This document shows positions 16,050-17,890 of a stretch of DNA of 17,890 bases, piece by piece. Made by a program: the position numbers and the translations under genes. How positions within the stretch are numbered: the first letter of the stretch is position 1; each line of letters begins with the position of its first letter. The notes under the pieces were generated by a model. It did no database searches. It saw only the letters and a program-made list of their open reading frames with translations, and was not told the origin of the DNA. This DNA is from CAZOMR01 sp964580655 (GTDB lineage Bacteria; RBG-13-61-14; CAZOMR01), in the NCBI GenBank assembly GCA_964580655.1, contig CAZOMR010000034.1, forward strand, positions 1 through 17,890. The letters are read 5' to 3'.

Positions 16050-17258
16050 CTAAATCTGAACTTTTCTCCTTCGCTCTCGTAAAAGAGATATGCCCTCTTG
16101 TTTAAACAGGCTTAGCCCTGCCAGGAGGAGTTCTCCTGCCCTTCCCTTATGGGGATGTGAAGGCCTTTCGCCTGCGGCCATCTGAACCAGTTCAAAGGCA
16201 TGGTAAACGGGCATGCCGGGATAAAACCTTCTGCCAATGGCCAGTGTTAGAAGGCATCCGTTGCAGTATGCCACGAGGGCCTCGGCATCGGCTCTCCCGG
16301 CCTCACGCAAGGCCTTGAAGAGTGTGGGCAATACATTTGGATACCATCCTGCCGCGGCTGACAGCCCACAGCAAAGCCCCCGGTCACCGTGACGGGGCAT
16401 CTCGACTATCTCTGCTCCGGTCCACTCTATTAGCTGGCGGTTCAAGGACCGGAATCCCTCTCCCAATTGCCGGGAATGACAGGAGTCCTGGACTGTCACG
16501 CGCATATTAAGCGGGTTCCTTCGTTTGATCTCGCGGCTCTGTATTCTGTCCCAGAGCCAATCTCCGAGGTATTGCACCTTAAAGGGGAATCGTGCTCTGA
16601 ACTTCTGAGGCAGGACATTGGTGAACATGTTATATCCGGCAGGGCAAAACATGATCAGTCGCTCGTTTGTAAAACTGCTGAAATACTCGGTCAGGCGCTC
16701 GGCTTGCCTGCTTGCGGCATCCAGTAGTCCGAGGCGGTAGAGGGGCTCGCCACAGCAAAGCTCCCCCGGGTTGCCAAAAGCCGGAAGCTCTTCCCAGAGC
16801 TGGCTGAGAGTGATGTATGGATCAAGGAACTGGTTACACCCGAAAAAAAGCAGGTCTTTGGCTCCCTTTAATGACTCAGGGTCAGACGCGGCCTTCTCCA
16901 GCTTCTCCACGCGAGCCAACTCTTCCTGTGTATACCGGCCTCGAACCGCATCCGTGATATTTGGGTGTGAGTAAAAAAGTATGGACTCGACCAAGGCGGG
17001 AATTCCGCGAGTCTCATATCTTTGATTCCAGCGATCGAGAATAAGCTGGTAGGGCTTGCAGTCGTTCTCGCAGAATTTATTGCAGGCCATGCAACCGGTG
17101 CACCAGTTGAGCACTATGGATGGCTCGCCCGCGCGAAGCCTCTCTATCTCCTTCTGGGCTTCTTCCCTGGTAAAGTCAAAAACAGGGCAGTGCGAGAGAC
17201 ATTCTCCGCAAACCTGGCAGGAATCAAAATCATACCCTAGTTCTTTTACATCGCCCAT
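16050..17258 (-). CDS. (Fe-S)-binding CCG-domain protein, HdrD/GlpC-like
   Basis: A cytoplasmic or membrane-associated electron-transfer subunit is likely. The 402-residue product has two [4Fe-4S] motifs (C14-C17-C20-C24-P; C53-C56-C59-C63), with an extra Cys67 and Glu in place of the usual Pro after C63. Two CCG-type domains follow. The first has C140 and C167-C168-G but ends in C204-P-A-G, lacking the last Cys. The second is complete (C259, C295-C296-G, C331-x2-C334). Such domains bind noncubane clusters or serve in heterodisulfide reductase, GlpC, lactate and succinate-type enzymes. No flavoprotein or cytochrome partner is in view, so the substrate is unknown. It is head-to-head with a paralogue 64 bp away. 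The Shine-Dalgarno is weak. Confidence 0.82.
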   Translation of the reverse strand: MGDVKELGYDFDSCQVCGECLSHCPVFDFTREEAQKEIERLRAGEPSIVLNWCTGCMACNKFCENDCKPYQLILDRWNQRYETRGIPALVESILFYSHPNITDAVRGRYTQEELARVEKLEKAASDPESLKGAKDLLFFGCNQFLDPYITLSQLWEELPAFGNPGELCCGEPLYRLGLLDAASRQAERLTEYFSSFTNERLIMFCPAGYNMFTNVLPQKFRARFPFKVQYLGDWLWDRIQSREIKRRNPLNMRVTVQDSCHSRQLGEGFRSLNRQLIEWTGAEIVEMPRHGDRGLCCGLSAAAGWYPNVLPTLFKALREAGRADAEALVAYCNGCLLTLAIGRRFYPGMPVYHAFELVQMAAGERPSHPHKGRAGELLLAGLSLFKQEGISLLRERRRKVQI

Positions 17259-17322
17259 TTTTCTTTGAAAAACCCCCCATAATGTGCTACTGAGAGTTAA
17301 AGCTCTACATTGGAGATAATAG

Positions 17323-17890
17323 ATGAAAAGCGAGAGAGAGGCAAATTTTATATTCTTCGATCTTGAGAAATGTAAACTCTGCGGGGAGTGCCTGCATCAA
17401 TGCCCGGTGCTCAAGCTTCCTGTTGAGGTGGCTAAAGAGGAGAAAGAAAAGCTCAACCAGGGCAGGCCGAGTGAGTTCCTGCTCAGGAACTGCACCGGGT
17501 GTTTCAACTGCGACGAATACTGTCCCAATGGCGTGAACCCCTGTGAGCAGATCGTATATCACTGGTATCAGGAATACCTGAAGAAAGGGCTCAAGCCGAG
17601 GGCCAGGTACTTCCTTACTCACCAGCCGCTCAACTTCAGGACCTATGTGCTTGAGAGAATGCCGGAAGATGAAAAAGCGCTGGTAACGACCTGGAATGAT
17701 ACATCTCCCTGCGATGAGATCGTCTACCCCGGATGTAATGTAACCACCACCGCCTACCTGACCCAGGCCTCTTTGCTCAAGGATTTTACTATTCGCGGGG
17801 GCCTGGATTTTTGCTGTGGCGAGACCTTCTATCGGATGGGGTATTACGACAAGGTGGAGGAGATCGCCCGGCGGCACGAAGTATTATTCA
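17323..17890 (+). CDS. (Fe-S)-binding CCG-domain protein, HdrD/GlpC-like, cut by the window edge
   Basis: An open frame runs from ATG 17323 to the window end (189 codons, no stop), with GGAG seven bases before the start. It encodes a paralogue of the divergent neighbour: FDLEKCKLCGECLHQCP matches the neighbour's FDSCQVCGECLSHCP, and the spacing to the second motif is alike. The Cys ligands are C17-C20-C23-C27-P and C57-C60-C63-C67-P, with an extra C74. The first CCG domain begins with C138 and C164-C165-G. The remaining C-terminal half lies outside. It probably works in the same redox process as its neighbour, possibly as an alternative or partner subunit. A minus-strand open frame on top of it (17305-17877) is a shadow. 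Confidence 0.82.
   Translation, partial: MKSEREANFIFFDLEKCKLCGECLHQCPVLKLPVEVAKEEKEKLNQGRPSEFLLRNCTGCFNCDEYCPNGVNPCEQIVYHWYQEYLKKGLKPRARYFLTHQPLNFRTYVLERMPEDEKALVTTWNDTSPCDEIVYPGCNVTTTAYLTQASLLKDFTIRGGLDFCCGETFYRMGYYDKVEEIARRHEVLF

Noticed and set aside
17305..17877. 190-residue minus-strand open frame at the right edge
   Set aside because: The plus strand carries a clear paralogue of the neighbouring Fe-S protein with a ribosome site; the minus frame is its shadow.

Overview
The window reads as about 17.9 kb of chromosome from a diderm (lipid A-making) bacterium. The gene set recalls Deltaproteobacteria/Desulfobacterota-like or related anaerobic lineages: an LpxI rather than an LpxH route, a Gfo/Idh oxidoreductase inside the lipid A operon, and CCG-domain iron-sulfur proteins of the HdrD/GlpC type. 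This placement is inferred from gene content only. No phage, insertion sequence, CRISPR array, tRNA or rRNA was seen.

Layout. Positions 1-250 hold the first codons of a minus-strand gene that leaves the window, an inverted repeat around its ribosome binding site, a GC-rich perfect hairpin, a short direct repeat and a probable promoter. Then come an exported alkaline phosphatase (251-1429, +), a large membrane protein with a spermidine-synthase-like SAM-binding core (1549-3930, -), and, divergent from it across 49 bp, a multi-pass GT-C-like membrane protein (3980-5569, +).

The main unit is a tightly packed minus-strand envelope operon read from 15878 down to 5590: bamA, skp/ompH, lpxA, lpxI, a Gfo/Idh oxidoreductase, msbA, lpxK, an LpxL/HtrB-family acyltransferase and a MoxR-family ATPase. 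Gaps are 11-20 bp or genes overlap (TGATG, ATGA, GTGA). A good sigma70-type promoter with an extended -10 lies just upstream of bamA. The products fit one pathway: LpxA starts acylation of the UDP-sugar, LpxI makes lipid X, LpxK adds the 4'-phosphate, the LpxL-like enzyme adds a secondary acyl chain, MsbA flips the product, and BamA/Skp assemble outer-membrane proteins. lpxD, fabZ, lpxB and a Kdo transferase are not in the window. The Gfo/Idh enzyme may alter the lipid A sugar. The MoxR ATPase has no DUF58/VWA partner beside it.

The right end holds two head-to-head paralogous Fe-S proteins (16050-17258, -; 17323 to the window edge, +), each with two [4Fe-4S] motifs followed by CCG-domain sequence, probably redox subunits related to HdrD or GlpC. 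The rightmost gene is cut by the window edge. No stretch of more than 300 bases lacks a gene.
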